From Myxococcales bacterium (GTDB taxonomy: Bacteria; Myxococcota_A; Polyangia; Haliangiales; Haliangiaceae): a stretch of 64,000 bases of DNA. The notes beneath the pieces were generated by a model. That model searched no databases. It was given only the letters and a program-made list of their open reading frames with translations, and was not told the origin of the DNA. Location of the stretch: positions 62,001 to 126,000 of the forward strand of contig JADJUF010000024.1 of assembly GCA_016717005.1 (NCBI GenBank), written 5' to 3'. This document shows positions 23,701-35,522 of this stretch, piece by piece. Position 1 is the stretch's first letter; each line of letters starts with the position of its first letter. Position numbers and translations under genes: made by a program.

Positions 23701-25440
23701 TCAGCGCGCGGCGCCGGTCGGGACCATGCGGCCGATCGGCACGACGGTCTCGGTCCACTGCGCGATGTGGTTGTTCGAGCCGAGATCCTGGAACGGCAGG
23801 CGGAAGGCCGGGCCGGTGGGATCGCCGCCCATCGCGATGCGGCCGGGAAAGAACGCGGCCATCCAGATCTGCGGCTTGCCCGCGGGCTGGCGCACGCCGA
23901 ACGCGCGCTTGCTCGAGAAGGTGATCCAGTACATGTCCTCGACCACGGCGCCACCGGCGAAGGTCTGGCGGAACGGCGCCCAGCGCGCCCACGAGTTGGT
24001 GAGGCCGCCGGCGACGTTGGCGAGGTCGAGCTTGCGCGGCGGCGCCGAGCCGTCGGCCTTGACCACCCACAGCTCGGCCGAGGCGTCGTCGTAGGCGTCC
24101 TCGGTCGAGCGGTTGAACAAGAGCCACTGGCCGTCGGGCGAGTACGACGGGTAGTAGTTGTTGCCGCCGTCGGTGACCAGCGGCCGCGGCGCGCCGAACG
24201 TGCCGGCGCCGGCGTCGTACGGGATCGTCGTGATGATGCCGCCGCCGAAGTGCCAGTCGGCGCCGGGCGAGGTCGCCTGGACGTACGCGAGCGCGTCGCC
24301 GCCGGGCGCGAAGTCGGGGTGCGTGCCCCAGCCGGTGATCGGCACCGTCGAGATCGGCGCGGCGGTGGTGCCGTCGCGCACGGTCAGGACGCCGCGCGAG
24401 CTGGTGATCAGGCGGCTGCCGTCGGGCGAGTAGGTGGCGAAGTTCCAGGCGGCCGGGCTCGGGATCGCGGTGCGGGTCGCGACGTCGACCACCGACGCGG
24501 CGCCGTCGCCGCCGTCGTAGGTGATGGCCATGCGGGTGCCGTCGCGCGACAGCGCGTGGCAGGCGACGCAGCGCCCGGCCTGGGTGTTGGTGTAGAACTC
24601 CTCGGCCGGCTGGCCGACCGCGCCGAAGTCGTAGCGGAAGATGCCGTAGGGCTGACCGGCGGCGGCGGTGGCGGCCCAGTAGTACAGGCCGCCCTGGAGA
24701 TCCTCGCGGCCGTGGAACACGCGGTGGCTGGCGGCGGTGCCGGCGACCGCCGGGCTGGCCTCGGTCAGGCCGCGCACGCCGAGCGTGAGCTGCTCGGCCG
24801 AGCGCGCCGCGGTCTCCCACTCGGTCGGCGTGAAGGCCGTCCAGCCGGTGGCGCCGGCGCGCACGTAGACGCGCTGGTCGACGTGATCGCCGACGAGGCT
24901 GACCTCGAACAGATCGTGGCCGTGGCCGTCGGTCCAGTGGGCCTCGAAGTCGCCGAGGTTGGCGGGCACGATCACCTGATCAGCCGGGTAGACCAGGTCG
25001 GGCGCCTGGGCGGGATCGTCGGTGGCGCCGGCGAACAGGCCGGGCGCGCCGGGCGGGACGTCGGCGGCGACCCGGACGCCGCGCAGGGTGATCTCGATCT
25101 GGGCGTCGCCGACCAGCGTGTCGAGCGTGGCGTGGACCATGCCCTTGCCGGCGCGGCCGCCGCGGGCGGTGAAGGTGGCGCCGGCGAAGTCGCCGAAGGC
25201 CGGGTCCGACAGCGACCACGCGACCTCGGCGGTCACGTCGCGGCCGGGGCCGCCGGGCTCGACCAGCATGACCGTGAACGGCTGGCTGACGGGCGTCCCA
25301 TTCAAGACCTCGAGCTGGGCCTCGGCCGGGGTCACGACCAGGGTCGAGCCGGGCTCGATCGTGTCGTCGCCGCTGGTCGATCCGCACCCGACCAGGGCCA
25401 CGAGGACGGCGGCGCGCGCCGCGAAGTGACGGAGCAGCAT
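23701..25440 (-). CDS. Beta-propeller (TolB/PD40-like) lipoprotein with a CxxCH motif
   Basis: A 579-residue lipoprotein (signal MLLRHFAARAAVLVALVGC). The N-terminal third is Ig-like (EVLNGTPVSQPFTVML, VTAEVAWSLSD). The C-terminal half has WD40-like/TolB units (WNFATYSPDGSRLITSS, NNYYPSYSPDGQWLLFNRS, WARWAPFRQTF). Between them lies RCVACHALSRDGTRMAI, a c-type haem attachment site. Such proteins occur in myxobacterial secreted multihaem sets, but the role is unknown. It is divergent from the kinase gene across 147 bp. Confidence 0.72.
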   Translation of the reverse strand: MLLRHFAARAAVLVALVGCGSTSGDDTIEPGSTLVVTPAEAQLEVLNGTPVSQPFTVMLVEPGGPGRDVTAEVAWSLSDPAFGDFAGATFTARGGRAGKGMVHATLDTLVGDAQIEITLRGVRVAADVPPGAPGLFAGATDDPAQAPDLVYPADQVIVPANLGDFEAHWTDGHGHDLFEVSLVGDHVDQRVYVRAGATGWTAFTPTEWETAARSAEQLTLGVRGLTEASPAVAGTAASHRVFHGREDLQGGLYYWAATAAAGQPYGIFRYDFGAVGQPAEEFYTNTQAGRCVACHALSRDGTRMAITYDGGDGAASVVDVATRTAIPSPAAWNFATYSPDGSRLITSSRGVLTVRDGTTAAPISTVPITGWGTHPDFAPGGDALAYVQATSPGADWHFGGGIITTIPYDAGAGTFGAPRPLVTDGGNNYYPSYSPDGQWLLFNRSTEDAYDDASAELWVVKADGSAPPRKLDLANVAGGLTNSWARWAPFRQTFAGGAVVEDMYWITFSSKRAFGVRQPAGKPQIWMAAFFPGRIAMGGDPTGPAFRLPFQDLGSNNHIAQWTETVVPIGRMVPTGAAR

Positions 25441-25587
25441 GCCGGGAGTGTCGCGCAGTCGGGGCCATCTCGTCGAGGGCCGAGTGGCTCGGGCGGAACC
25501 TGCGTCACGGCCGAGCCGCGCGATCGGCCGGACCCGTCGCGAGCCCCGCGCGCGCCGTGACCGACGCGAGTGCGCTATAGAAGGCGC

Positions 25588-26868
<1,281 letters not shown>

Positions 26869-26883
26869 GCGCCCTCGCGATCG

Positions 26884-26911
26884 CGGTAAGGTCGGTAAGG
26901 TCGGTAAGGTG
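26884..26911. repeat. Three tandem copies of a 9-bp unit
   Basis: GGTAAGGTC repeated three times between the kinase stop and the MoxR start. Function unknown; it may lie in the 5' leader of the next gene. Confidence 0.6.
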
Positions 26912-26944
26912 GCGGGCCGCGCAAATGCGCTAGGCTTGCCGACG

Positions 26945-27793
<849 letters not shown>

Positions 27794-27798
27794 CCGCC

Positions 27799-28998
<1,200 letters not shown>

Positions 28999-29022
<24 letters not shown>

Positions 29023-29416
29023 CGCGCCGACGGGTGGTCCAAGGCCGCCGGCGGCTGACGCGCCGACGGGTGGTCCAAGGCCGCCGGCGGCTGACGCGCC
29101 GACGGGTGGTCCAAGGCCGCCGGCGGCTGACGCGCCGACGGGTGGTCCAAGGCCGCCGGCGGCTGACGCGCCGACGGGTGGTCCAAGGCCGCCGGCGGCT
29201 GACGCGCCGCCGGGTGGTCCAAGGCCGCCGGCGGCTAGCGCGCCGGGTGGTCCAAGGCCGGCGGCGGCTGACGCGCCGACGGGTGGTCCAAGGCCGCCGG
29301 CGGCTGACGCGCCGACGGGTGGTCCAGGGCCGCGGGCGGCTGTGGTCCAAGGCCGGCGGCGGCTGCCGCGCGGGCAGGTCGTCGAAGGCGCGGGCGGCTG
29401 CCGCGCGGGCGGGTGA
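28999..29416. repeat. 36-bp tandem array seeded by the VWA gene end
   Basis: Units start at 28999 (inside the VWA gene), 29035, 29071, 29107, 29143, 29179, 29215, 29248, 29284 and 29320, then decay. The core is TGGTCCAAGGCCGCCGGCGG followed by CTGACGCGCCGACGGG. In the VWA frame nearly every unit reads WSKAAGG, stop, RADG; 36 bp equals 12 codons. One unit has TAG in place of TGA and is 33 bp long. The gap 29023-29449 contains nothing else. Confidence 0.93.
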
Positions 29417-29449
29417 CGCGCCAATGGCGTGCGTGCGACGCTGACGTGC

Positions 29450-29854
29450 ATGAGCACCGATCCGCGCCGCCGCCTCGACGAGTTCCCGGTCCACCTCGGC
29501 CTCGGCGCCACCGTCGTGCCGCTGGCACGCTTCACCGGCACCGCCGACTGGTACGAGCGCTACGGCGCCGGCTGCGTCGCCGACGGCGCCGAGGGGCGCC
29601 TGGTGACGATGCACACCTTCAGCGAGCCCTGGGCGGTGTGGGAGGTCCATCCCCACGGCGAGGAGCTGGTCGTGTGCACCGCGGGCGAGTTGACGCTGCA
29701 CCAGGAGGTCGACGGCGCGGTCCAGACCGTCGTCCTCACCGCCGGGGAGGCCGCGATCAACCCGCGCGGGGTCTGGCACACCGCCGACGTCGCCGGCGCC
29801 GCCACCGCGCTGTTCATCACCGCCGGCCTGGGCACCGCGCACCGGCCGCGGTGA
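29450..29854 (+). CDS. Cupin-domain protein
   Basis: A 134-residue single-domain cupin. The barrel motif VWEVHPHGEELVVCTAGELTL has the metal-binding His/Glu pattern, and GEAAINPRGVWHTADV gives the second motif with His. Catalytic role unknown. ATG 29450 follows the VWA repeat array directly, so the array forms its 5' region. Confidence 0.78.
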   Translation: MSTDPRRRLDEFPVHLGLGATVVPLARFTGTADWYERYGAGCVADGAEGRLVTMHTFSEPWAVWEVHPHGEELVVCTAGELTLHQEVDGAVQTVVLTAGEAAINPRGVWHTADVAGAATALFITAGLGTAHRPR

Positions 29855-29912
29855 CGCCAGGTCGGACGGCGGCGCGGGCTGGGCGCGCCGCGGGCCTCGG
29901 CTACAGTGCGCC

Positions 29913-30581
29913 ATGATCATCGTCCACCATCTCGAGCGCTCGCGCTCGCACCGCGTGCTGTGGCTGCTCGAGGAGCTGGGCCTGCCGTACGAGCTGGTCA
30001 CCTACCAGCGCGATCCCAAGACGATCCTGGCGCCGCCGGAGCTGCGCGCGATCCACCCGCTCGGGAAGTCGCCGGTGATCACCGACGACGGGGTCACGGT
30101 CGCCGAGTCGGGCGCGATCCTCGAGTACCTGGTCGAGCGACACGGCGGCGGCCGGCTGGCGCCGGCGGTCGGGACGCCCGAGCACCTGCGCTACCGCTAC
30201 TTTCTGCACTACGCCGAGGGCTCGCTGATGCCGCCGCTGCTGGTGAAGCTGATCGCGTCGAAGATCGCGAGCGCGAAGATGCCGTTCTTCGCGCGGCCGA
30301 TCGCGAAGAAGATCGCCGGCTCGCTCGAGGCCTCGTTCGTCGGGCCCAACCTGACCCGCCACCTGGCGTTCCTCGAGGCCGAGCTGACCGGGCGCGCCTG
30401 GTTCTGCGGCGACGAGCTGACCGCCGCCGACGTCCAGATGAGCTACCCGCTCGAGGCCGCGCTGGCCCGCGGCGGCGAGGCCGCGCGCACCGCCAACCTC
30501 ACCCGGGTGCTGGCGGCGATGCGCGCCCGGCCGGCCTACGCCCGCGCGATCGAGCGCGGCGGTCCGATCATGCTCGACTGA
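29913..30581 (+). CDS. Glutathione S-transferase
   Basis: A 222-residue GST. The N-terminal thioredoxin-like domain is MIIVHHLERSRSHRVLWLLE with LGKSPVITDDGVTVAESGAI (cis-Pro and the ES glutathione-binding pair). The all-helical C-terminal domain has WFCGDELTAADVQMSYPLE. Ser10-Arg or Ser12 of the SRSHR segment is the probable thiolate-stabilising residue. Substrate unknown. ATG 29913. Confidence 0.9.
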   Translation: MIIVHHLERSRSHRVLWLLEELGLPYELVTYQRDPKTILAPPELRAIHPLGKSPVITDDGVTVAESGAILEYLVERHGGGRLAPAVGTPEHLRYRYFLHYAEGSLMPPLLVKLIASKIASAKMPFFARPIAKKIAGSLEASFVGPNLTRHLAFLEAELTGRAWFCGDELTAADVQMSYPLEAALARGGEAARTANLTRVLAAMRARPAYARAIERGGPIMLD

Positions 30582-30632
30582 GCGCGCGCCGCCTCCGGGC
30601 GAGCCCGGGGGTTCCCGCGGTACGATGACCGG

Positions 30633-31847
30633 ATGCGCCGCGTCCTGCCGCTCGTCCTCGCGCTCGCTCCCCTCACGGCGATCGCGCAACCAGCGCAACC
30701 GGCGCCATCGGCGCCCGCGCCATCGGCGCCCGCGCAACCCGCGAGCCCGCAACCCGCGGCCGCACAACCCGCGGCCGCGCAACCAGCGCCGCCGGCGCGA
30801 CCAGCGCCGCCGGCGCGACCAGCGCCAGCGCCCCCGCCCGCGCAACCGGCGCCCGCGCCTCCCGCGCCCGCGTCGCCCGCGCCCGCGTCGGAGCCGCCTG
30901 CGCCGCCGCCCGCGGCGCCGTCGACGTTCGATCCCGACGCGCCGCCGCCGCCGGGCTGGCGCTTGATGGTCTCGGACCTGACGATCGTCCGGCTCAACCC
31001 GCTGGGGCTCGAGTCGCGCGCGCGCGCGGGGCTGCAGCGGCGCCTCTACCGGTCCGAGAAGGCGATCAGCAAGACCAACTTCGGGTTCGTCGGCCTGTAC
31101 CCGAAGCTCAACCCGGCCAGCGCGCAGCTGGGCGTCGGCGGCGAGCTGCAGCCGCTGTCGATGTTCAACCTCCGGGCGCTGGCCGAGGTCCAGCAGTACT
31201 TCGGCACGTTCGGGTACCTGCAGTCGTTCCCGAGCGCCGACGCCAACTACTCGGACCACGCGCAGAAGGCGCTGCGCGACGACCCGGCGCGCCCGCCCCA
31301 GGCCGCGGCGGTGTTCCACGCGTCGATCCAGCCGCTGCTCCAGGCCAAGGTCGGCCCGGTCGCGGTGCGGGCGCTCGTGCAGCTCGACTACTGGGACTTC
31401 GACGGCCGCGCCGGCGACACCGTCGCGTACGAGGGCACGTCCGACACGCTCCTGCCCGATCGCGGCTGGACCGTCTCGACCGACACCGACGTGCTCTACA
31501 CCGGTCGGCCGCGGCTCGCGATCGGGCTGCGCCACAGCTCGGTCACGCCGCTGTACCAGGCGCGGCACTTCACCGACGCGGCCGCGCACGACGCCTACGA
31601 CGGCGCCAACGCGCACCATCGGCTCGGGCTGTTCGCGGCCTACACCTTCCGCGACGACGGCCCGTCACGCTTCAACAAGCCGACGGTGGTCGTGATCGCG
31701 TCGTGGTACCTGGCGCACCGCTACCGGCTCGGCGAGCCCGACGCGATCCCGACCGGCCAGACCGCCGACGACTACGTCAGCCGGGCGTTCCCGTACCTGC
31801 TGGTCGGGTTCGCGTTCGAGTCGGATCTGTGGGCGGTGGCGCGCTAG
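30633..31847 (+). CDS. Secreted protein with Ala/Pro-rich linker and beta-rich (outer-membrane?) domain
   Basis: A 404-residue protein. The signal MRRVLPLVLALAPLTAIA is followed by about 75 residues of Ala/Pro/Gln repeats, then a domain of about 300 residues with amphipathic strands (TNFGFVGLYPKLNPASAQLG, PLLQAKVGPVAVRALVQLDY, YTGRPRLAIGLRHSSV, YLLVGFAFESDLWAV ending in aromatic-hydrophobic residues). This suits a beta-barrel or surface protein; no family recognised. The low-complexity linker is encoded by degenerate GCGCAACC-type repeats. Confidence 0.65.
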   Translation: MRRVLPLVLALAPLTAIAQPAQPAPSAPAPSAPAQPASPQPAAAQPAAAQPAPPARPAPPARPAPAPPPAQPAPAPPAPASPAPASEPPAPPPAAPSTFDPDAPPPPGWRLMVSDLTIVRLNPLGLESRARAGLQRRLYRSEKAISKTNFGFVGLYPKLNPASAQLGVGGELQPLSMFNLRALAEVQQYFGTFGYLQSFPSADANYSDHAQKALRDDPARPPQAAAVFHASIQPLLQAKVGPVAVRALVQLDYWDFDGRAGDTVAYEGTSDTLLPDRGWTVSTDTDVLYTGRPRLAIGLRHSSVTPLYQARHFTDAAAHDAYDGANAHHRLGLFAAYTFRDDGPSRFNKPTVVVIASWYLAHRYRLGEPDAIPTGQTADDYVSRAFPYLLVGFAFESDLWAVAR

Positions 31848-31969
31848 CGTCGAGCCCCCTCGTGGAGCCAGGCGTCGGCGATCGCGGGGCGCAGGCGACC
31901 GGCGCGCCTCGGCCTGGTCCATGCGCCACGCCGCCCGTCACGTCCGCGCGCGCGATCGGCTCGGGGCCG

Positions 31970-32131
31970 CTACTTCTTCCGCAGCCGCGCCGGGCACGGG
32001 AACGGCTTGTGGCAGTACTTGCACGTGAGCGTCGGGCCGGTGGCCTTCGCCACCCGGGTCTGGCGCGCCCGGCAGTGCGGGCACGTGACCTGGAGCGCCT
32101 TGAGCACGCCCATGCCGATGATGCCGATCAT
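31970..32131 (-). CDS. Small zinc-ribbon protein
   Basis: A 53-residue ORF starting ATG at 32131: MIGIIGMGVLKALQVTCPHC with the second half ending in TLTCKYCHKPFPCP. Two CxxC pairs (CPHC and CKYC) and a trailing cysteine form a probable zinc ribbon. The short hydrophobic N-terminus might anchor it. It is too short for certainty, but the paired motifs argue against a chance frame. Confidence 0.55.
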   Translation of the reverse strand: MIGIIGMGVLKALQVTCPHCRARQTRVAKATGPTLTCKYCHKPFPCPARLRKK

Positions 32132-32175
32132 GGCCGACTGTAGCGCGGGCGCCGCCGCCGGCGAGCGGCCCGGCG

Positions 32176-32547
32176 CTACTCCGGCAGGTCGACGTACGGG
32201 ATGCGGCCGTTGGCGCGGAAGCCGTCGCCGTTGGGGATGTAGGCCATCGGCGTGTCGGTGTTGGCGCCGCTGTAGCGCAGGATGAGCTGATCGCCGGCGG
32301 CGTCGGTCAGCGCGGCGCCCGGCATCGTCGCCTCGAAGGGCTGCGCCGTGAAGCCGGCCGCGAGCGGCTCGAAGTGCTGCATGAACGTCGCGATCGCCAC
32401 GTCGCCGCCGCTGGCCTTGCGCCAGATCAGCTCGAACGTGACGTCGACCGGACGCGTGATGATGCCATCACCCACGAACCGCCAGTCACCGGCGGGGACG
32501 TCGGCGACCAGCGTGAACTCGGCCTCTTGAGGACTCCCGGTCCCCAC
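32176..32547 (-). CDS. C-terminal part of a secreted protein, possibly split by a TGA
   Basis: A 123-residue ORF from GTG 32547: beta-rich sequence (EAEFTLVADVPAGDWRFVGD, VDVTFELIWRKASG, DQLILRYSGANTDTPMAYIP). It has no signal of its own. Three codons plus a TGA separate it, in the same frame, from the short lipoprotein upstream (32557-32712). Either the two are one 178-codon gene interrupted by a nonsense codon, or this is an independent gene. The second part looks like an extracellular beta-sandwich that needs a signal peptide, which favours the first reading. Confidence 0.55.
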   Translation of the reverse strand: MGTGSPQEAEFTLVADVPAGDWRFVGDGIITRPVDVTFELIWRKASGGDVAIATFMQHFEPLAAGFTAQPFEATMPGAALTDAAGDQLILRYSGANTDTPMAYIPNGDGFRANGRIPYVDLPE

Positions 32548-32556
32548 TCCTGGCGC

Positions 32557-32712
32557 TCAAAAGGGCGGCGGTTCGGAGCCGACCAGCTGGACCTGGATCT
32601 CCGAGCCGTCGAGCGCGAGCCAGAGCTTGTCGGGGTTGCGGGGCGCGGGCGCGTCGTCCGAGCAGGCGCCGGCGAGCAGGGCGAGGGCGAGCGGAGCGGC
32701 GAGGCGGGTCAT
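32557..32712 (-). CDS. Short lipoprotein
   Basis: A 51-residue ORF with lipoprotein signal MTRLAAPLALALLAGAC, then DKLWLALDGSEIQVQLVGSE and a Pro-Phe end at TGA 32557-32559. The start overlaps the methyltransferase stop as ATGA. It may be complete as a small lipoprotein or be the first third of a gene continuing in frame to 32176. Confidence 0.55.
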   Translation of the reverse strand: MTRLAAPLALALLAGACSDDAPAPRNPDKLWLALDGSEIQVQLVGSEPPPF

Positions 32713-33386
32713 GGGGCTCCCTTGGTGGGCGTGGGGCGTGCGCCCGAGGCCGGGCCACGTGCGAACAGTGCCACGAACTGTCCCGGCAGGTCGTTGACTT
32801 CCGTCACGAGCTCGAGCCCGACCGAGGCCGCCGCCGCCATGACCGCGGCCCGGTGCTGCATGCGGTTGGTGATCGCCAGGCGCCCGTCGGGCTTGAGCGC
32901 CGGCACCGCCTTGGTCAGCCACGCCACGCGGTCGTCGAAGTAGTGGTCGACCTGCGCGAGGAGGATCAGGTCGAAGCGCCCCGGCTCGAGCCCGGGCTCG
33001 GTGGCCGCGACCTGGCGCGGCTCGACGACGGTGTCGAACCCGGCCGCCTCCATGCGCGCGCCCAGGTACGACAGCACCGCGGCGTCGATGTCGGTGGCGA
33101 CCACGTGGCCGCCCGGGAACACCGCGCGCGCGACGTGGACCGTCAGCAGGCCGGTGCCGGCGCCGACGTCGGCGACGGTCATGCCGGCCTTGATGCCGAG
33201 CAGGCCGATCAGGCGCTCGGGCTGGCGCTCCTGGTCGAAGCGCGACTGATCGTCGATCGGGACCTCGGGCGCGTCGCTGGCGCGCGGGGCGGCGCTGCCG
33301 CCGGTGCCGCCGCCAGCGGCGGGCGACGACGACGAGCCGCTGCTGCACGCGGCGGCGCAGACGACGAGGATGACGAACCAGCGCAC
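32709..33386 (-). CDS. SAM-dependent methyltransferase with lipoprotein signal
   Basis: A 225-residue protein. A lipoprotein signal (VRWFVILVVCAAAC) and Ser/Gly-rich spacer precede a class I methyltransferase fold: VADVGAGTGLLTVHVARAV (SAM loop), GHVVATDID (acidic residue), FDLILLAQVDHYFDD and LKPDGRLAITNRMQ. A methyltransferase outside the cytoplasm would lack SAM, so either the fold has another role or the signal is misjudged. GTG start at 33386. Part of the DUF1501/cytochrome operon. Confidence 0.75.
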   Translation of the reverse strand: MRWFVILVVCAAACSSGSSSSPAAGGGTGGSAAPRASDAPEVPIDDQSRFDQERQPERLIGLLGIKAGMTVADVGAGTGLLTVHVARAVFPGGHVVATDIDAAVLSYLGARMEAAGFDTVVEPRQVAATEPGLEPGRFDLILLAQVDHYFDDRVAWLTKAVPALKPDGRLAITNRMQHRAAVMAAAASVGLELVTEVNDLPGQFVALFARGPASGARPTPTKGAP

Positions 33387-33433
33387 GCGCGGAAGCTACC
33401 CTCGCGGGCCGGGGCTGTCGACCTCGGGCGCCA

Positions 33434-34837
33434 TCACATCGTGAGCGTCTTCACGACGCCGCCGATGTCGACGCCGCGCGCGAAGTCCGCGGCGCGGCGC
33501 ATGTCGCCGCGGGCGATGGCGTAGGCGACCGCGGCCGAGGCCGGCGCCGCCAGGTCGCGCGTGGGCGCGTCGTTGTCCTCGCCGGTGCGCGGGTCGAAGC
33601 CCTTGACCGTGCCGTCGGCGCCGACCCCGCCGTGCCAGCCGGTCTTGAGCAGGCCGTTGCCGTAGACGTACATCCAGTTGGAGTTGTCGGGCGTGCCGTC
33701 GGGCCAGCCCGCGCGGGCGCGCGGGTTCTTGGGCGTGTCGCCGTGGATCGTCAGGACGACGTTGTCGGCCAGGGTCGTGCCGCCGCAGCTGGCGTCGGCC
33801 ACCGCCCCGAGGTCGCCCATGAAACCGTCGAGGATCTTGCCGAGCGCGGTCGTGACCCCGCGCAGGGCGCCCATGTCGTTGAACGCGCCGTGGGGGTCGT
33901 CCTCCATCGCCGGCAAGACCACGCTCGAGGTCAGGCCCAGCGCGAACGCCTTGGCGGTGACGATCAGGTTCTCGGCGAGCGCCAGCACGTTGGCGCGGGT
34001 GCCGAGGTCGACGCCGTAGCGGGCGCGATCGGCGTCGGTGATCGCGAGGCGATCGGCGAGGTTGGTGCCCAGGAGCCGCGCCGCGGTCTTGGCGGTGCCG
34101 TAGGCCCGGGTCTGGGTCGGGCGGCCGGCGGCGCGGTTGAGCGACGCGGCGGCGGCGAAGCCGGCCTCGTACAGCCCGGCGTCGCCGGTGTTCTCGAGCA
34201 GGCCGCCGGCGCGCGAGGCCGCGCTGTTGAACAGCCCGACGAACTGCTCGGCCGAGCCGACCGCCGACGGGCGCGGGGCGCCGGGCGCGTTGCCGAACGG
34301 CGCGCCGCCGATCGTGACTACCGGGATCACGCTGGGGTTGGTCGACTGCAGCGCCGCGGCGATCGCGAACACCGAGTTGCCGCCGACGCTGGTCGCCGTC
34401 GATGGGGTCCGGGTGTGGGTCTCGTTCGAGCCGGCCATGAACGCGGTCATCTGCTTGCCGCCGGTGGCGGTGCGGAACGGCGCCTCCGGCCCGAGCGTCA
34501 GCGGCCGATCGGTGCCGGCGGCGATGAGCTGCTGGCCGGGGGCGTGGAACGCGAACGTGTCGCTGCCGGCCGCCGCGACCGCGTTGTGCGGCCACAGGAG
34601 CTGGAACCACGCGAAGCCGCCGTTGCCGGCGACGAGGTGGACCGAGCGGTTGGTCGGCAGGGCGCAGGCGTCGGCCGCCAGCGCCGAGTCGATCGAGTCC
34701 TCGAGGACCTCGAACACCTTCCACCGGGACAGGCCGAGGGCCGCGCCGGTGAACAGGCTCCACTTGATGAGCTCGCGCCGGCCGAGCTCGCGGTGCTGGC
34801 TCCGGGCGTTGGCTTCGGGGGTGCCGCGCTTCTTCAT
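33434..34837 (-). CDS. DUF1501-like secreted protein with twin-arginine signal
   Basis: A 467-residue protein. The N-terminus has RELGRRELIKWSLFTGAALG, a Tat-type signal. The body, with HLVAGNGGFAWFQLLWPHNA, QMTAFMAGSNETHT, VLTIHGDTPKNPRARAGWPD and NWMYVYGNGLLKTGWHGG, resembles DUF1501/sulfatase-like proteins that are encoded with DUF1549/DUF1592 cytochrome-linked proteins in planctomycetes and myxobacteria. Substrate unknown. It is the fourth gene of the minus-strand set and starts seven bases after the preceding stop. Confidence 0.7.
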   Translation of the reverse strand: MKKRGTPEANARSQHRELGRRELIKWSLFTGAALGLSRWKVFEVLEDSIDSALAADACALPTNRSVHLVAGNGGFAWFQLLWPHNAVAAAGSDTFAFHAPGQQLIAAGTDRPLTLGPEAPFRTATGGKQMTAFMAGSNETHTRTPSTATSVGGNSVFAIAAALQSTNPSVIPVVTIGGAPFGNAPGAPRPSAVGSAEQFVGLFNSAASRAGGLLENTGDAGLYEAGFAAAASLNRAAGRPTQTRAYGTAKTAARLLGTNLADRLAITDADRARYGVDLGTRANVLALAENLIVTAKAFALGLTSSVVLPAMEDDPHGAFNDMGALRGVTTALGKILDGFMGDLGAVADASCGGTTLADNVVLTIHGDTPKNPRARAGWPDGTPDNSNWMYVYGNGLLKTGWHGGVGADGTVKGFDPRTGEDNDAPTRDLAAPASAAVAYAIARGDMRRAADFARGVDIGGVVKTLTM

Positions 34838-34844
34838 CGGGTCC

Positions 34845-35522
34845 TCACTCGCACGTGTTGGCAGCGGCCAAGAGCGTCGCGACCGCGATGCGCTTGCCCT
34901 TGTCGACGTCGCTGGCGCGGGTCACCGCCAGGTTGCACAGCTCGACGTGGCTGGCCGTGGCCGGCACGCCGATCAGGCAGGTGATGCCGTCGGGGTTGCA
35001 CTGGTCGTCGACGTTGAACAGCGGCGCGCCCTGGCCGGCGATCTGGCACTCGGGGCGGTCGCCGAGGTTGGCGATGATCTCGGGCGCGGCCTGGACGAAG
35101 ATGTCGAACATCTTCGACGCGGTCGCGGTCGAGAGCTCGCGACCCTCGCGCTGGCGCGCCCCGAAGTTGGCGACGCCGAGCGCCTGGTCGCCGTCGCGGT
35201 AGAGCCGGCCGGCCGACAGCGCCGCGGTGTTGCCGAGGTCGACGCCGCGCGACGCCAGGAGCGCGCCGAGCGTGGCGTACTTCATCTTGGCGCAGCTGTG
35301 GACCCGGGCGGCGAAGCGGGGCGGCCCCTCGACCTTGGCGCGGTCGACCAGATCCCAGACGTCGACGTTGGTGCCGGGGTGATCGAAGGTGTTCTCGGTG
35401 CCGCCCGACGCGTTGCCGCTCGGCAGGGGCGGGCCGTCGGTGGCGAGCTCGCCGGTGCACGCGAGCGTGGCGCTGGCGAGCGCGGCGACGACGACGGTGG
35501 TGGGCAGAGATAGGCAGCGCAT
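34845..35522 (-). CDS. Predicted lipoprotein of the DUF1501/cytochrome operon
   Basis: A 225-residue protein with signal MRCLSLPTTVVVAALASATLAC. Mature part has six or more cysteines (HSCAKMKY, PECQIAG, DQCNPDGITCLIG, ELCNLAV, final TCE), suggesting disulfides. No CxxCH. No family recognised. Start overlaps the upstream stop as ATGA, and it lies seven bases before the DUF1501 gene. Confidence 0.7.
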   Translation of the reverse strand: MRCLSLPTTVVVAALASATLACTGELATDGPPLPSGNASGGTENTFDHPGTNVDVWDLVDRAKVEGPPRFAARVHSCAKMKYATLGALLASRGVDLGNTAALSAGRLYRDGDQALGVANFGARQREGRELSTATASKMFDIFVQAAPEIIANLGDRPECQIAGQGAPLFNVDDQCNPDGITCLIGVPATASHVELCNLAVTRASDVDKGKRIAVATLLAAANTCE

